5,791 nt of DNA, from NCBI GenBank assembly GCA_016200765.1, contig JACQEC010000003.1:1-5791 (forward strand). The letters run 5' to 3'. Under the pieces are notes generated by a model. That model saw only the letters and a program-made list of their open reading frames with translations, had not been told where the DNA came from and ran no database searches. This stretch comes from Chloroflexota bacterium. Its GTDB lineage: Bacteria > Chloroflexota > Anaerolineae > JACRMK01. This document shows, in pieces, positions 5,768-5,791 of the stretch; the first letter of the stretch is position 1; each line of letters starts with the position of its first letter. A program made the translations under genes and the position numbers.

Positions 5768-5791
5768 TGTACACGGGCAACAAGGTCTGGC
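5195..5791 (+). repeat. Streptogramin-lyase (Vgb)-like beta-propeller repeats, interrupted by a frameshift
   Basis: Five repeats share the core GPDGALWF followed by GNRIGRI and DGVI-T/S-E-Y. The Phe codon of the core ends at 5281, 5407, 5533, 5640 and 5763, giving steps of 126, 126, 107 and 123 nt. The 42-residue period and motif match the Vgb family seven-bladed propeller, in which most members are not proven antibiotic lyases. The catalytic residues of true virginiamycin B lyase would lie in later blades, mostly beyond this window, so drug inactivation should not be assumed. The 107-nt step is out of frame and marks the lesion described separately. Confidence 0.78.
5581..5791 (+). other. 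Out-of-frame continuation of the propeller (post-frameshift coding segment)
   Basis: Read from CCC at 5581, this segment gives 70 sensible codons with no stop: PNAVSGPVGITVGPDGALWF, SENLGNRIGRI, RGVITEFALPPNSAPAGI and GPDSALWF, ending in TGNKVW at the window edge. It is plainly the continuation of the Vgb-like repeats but lies in a different frame from the part before 5578. The gene is therefore either broken here or the sequence carries an error. The real 3' end lies beyond the window. Confidence 0.8.

Noticed and set aside
5195..5791. Virginiamycin/streptogramin resistance gene
   Set aside because: The repeats match the Vgb propeller fold, but this is a C-terminal module of a giant secreted protein, is interrupted by a frameshift, and the catalytic region is not visible. 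Resistance is not supported.

Overview
The window most likely comes from a high-GC bacterium of the phylum Chloroflexota. This is inferred from the style of the main gene: a secreted multidomain protein whose modules are joined by long Thr-Pro linkers, combining lamin-tail domains, PTSLG/DGSDVGL-type repeats, a PKD domain and streptogramin-lyase-like repeats. No rRNA or other decisive taxonomic marker is present. Everything recognised lies on the + strand.

Layout. Positions 2-238 hold the last 79 codons of an MreB-type actin homologue (rod shape or cell wall guidance); its 5' part is outside the window. Positions 239-421 are a non-coding gap with a perfect extended -10 box (TGGTATAAT, 264-272), a leader of about 140 nt and a Shine-Dalgarno AGGAG that favours ATG 422 over the nearby GTG 416. 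From 422 to the right edge runs one giant gene for an exported protein. In order it has a signal peptide, a clan GH-A-like glycoside hydrolase module with its C-terminal beta domain, a short TP linker, a four-unit repeat domain that resembles a beta-propeller, three lamin-tail (LTD) domains separated by TP linkers of growing length, a 133-residue TP/TA linker, a PKD domain, and the start of a Vgb/streptogramin-lyase-like beta-propeller.

The reading frame of the giant gene breaks at about 5578-5581. One propeller repeat is 19 nt short compared with its neighbours, so the nominal frame ends at TGA 5765-5767 after about 61 nonsense residues. The true propeller coding continues in another frame from 5581 to the window edge. 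This is either a genuine disruption or a sequence error in a repetitive region.

The two genes probably do not form a functional unit. mreB is housekeeping, and the large gene appears to have its own promoter. The large protein looks like an extracellular carbohydrate-active or surface-binding protein. I see no RNA genes, CRISPR arrays, insertion sequences or defence system. The most notable material is the modular architecture, the mosaic duplication of the LTD units, the in-frame 33-nt loss in the third LTD, the TP minisatellites and the frameshift.
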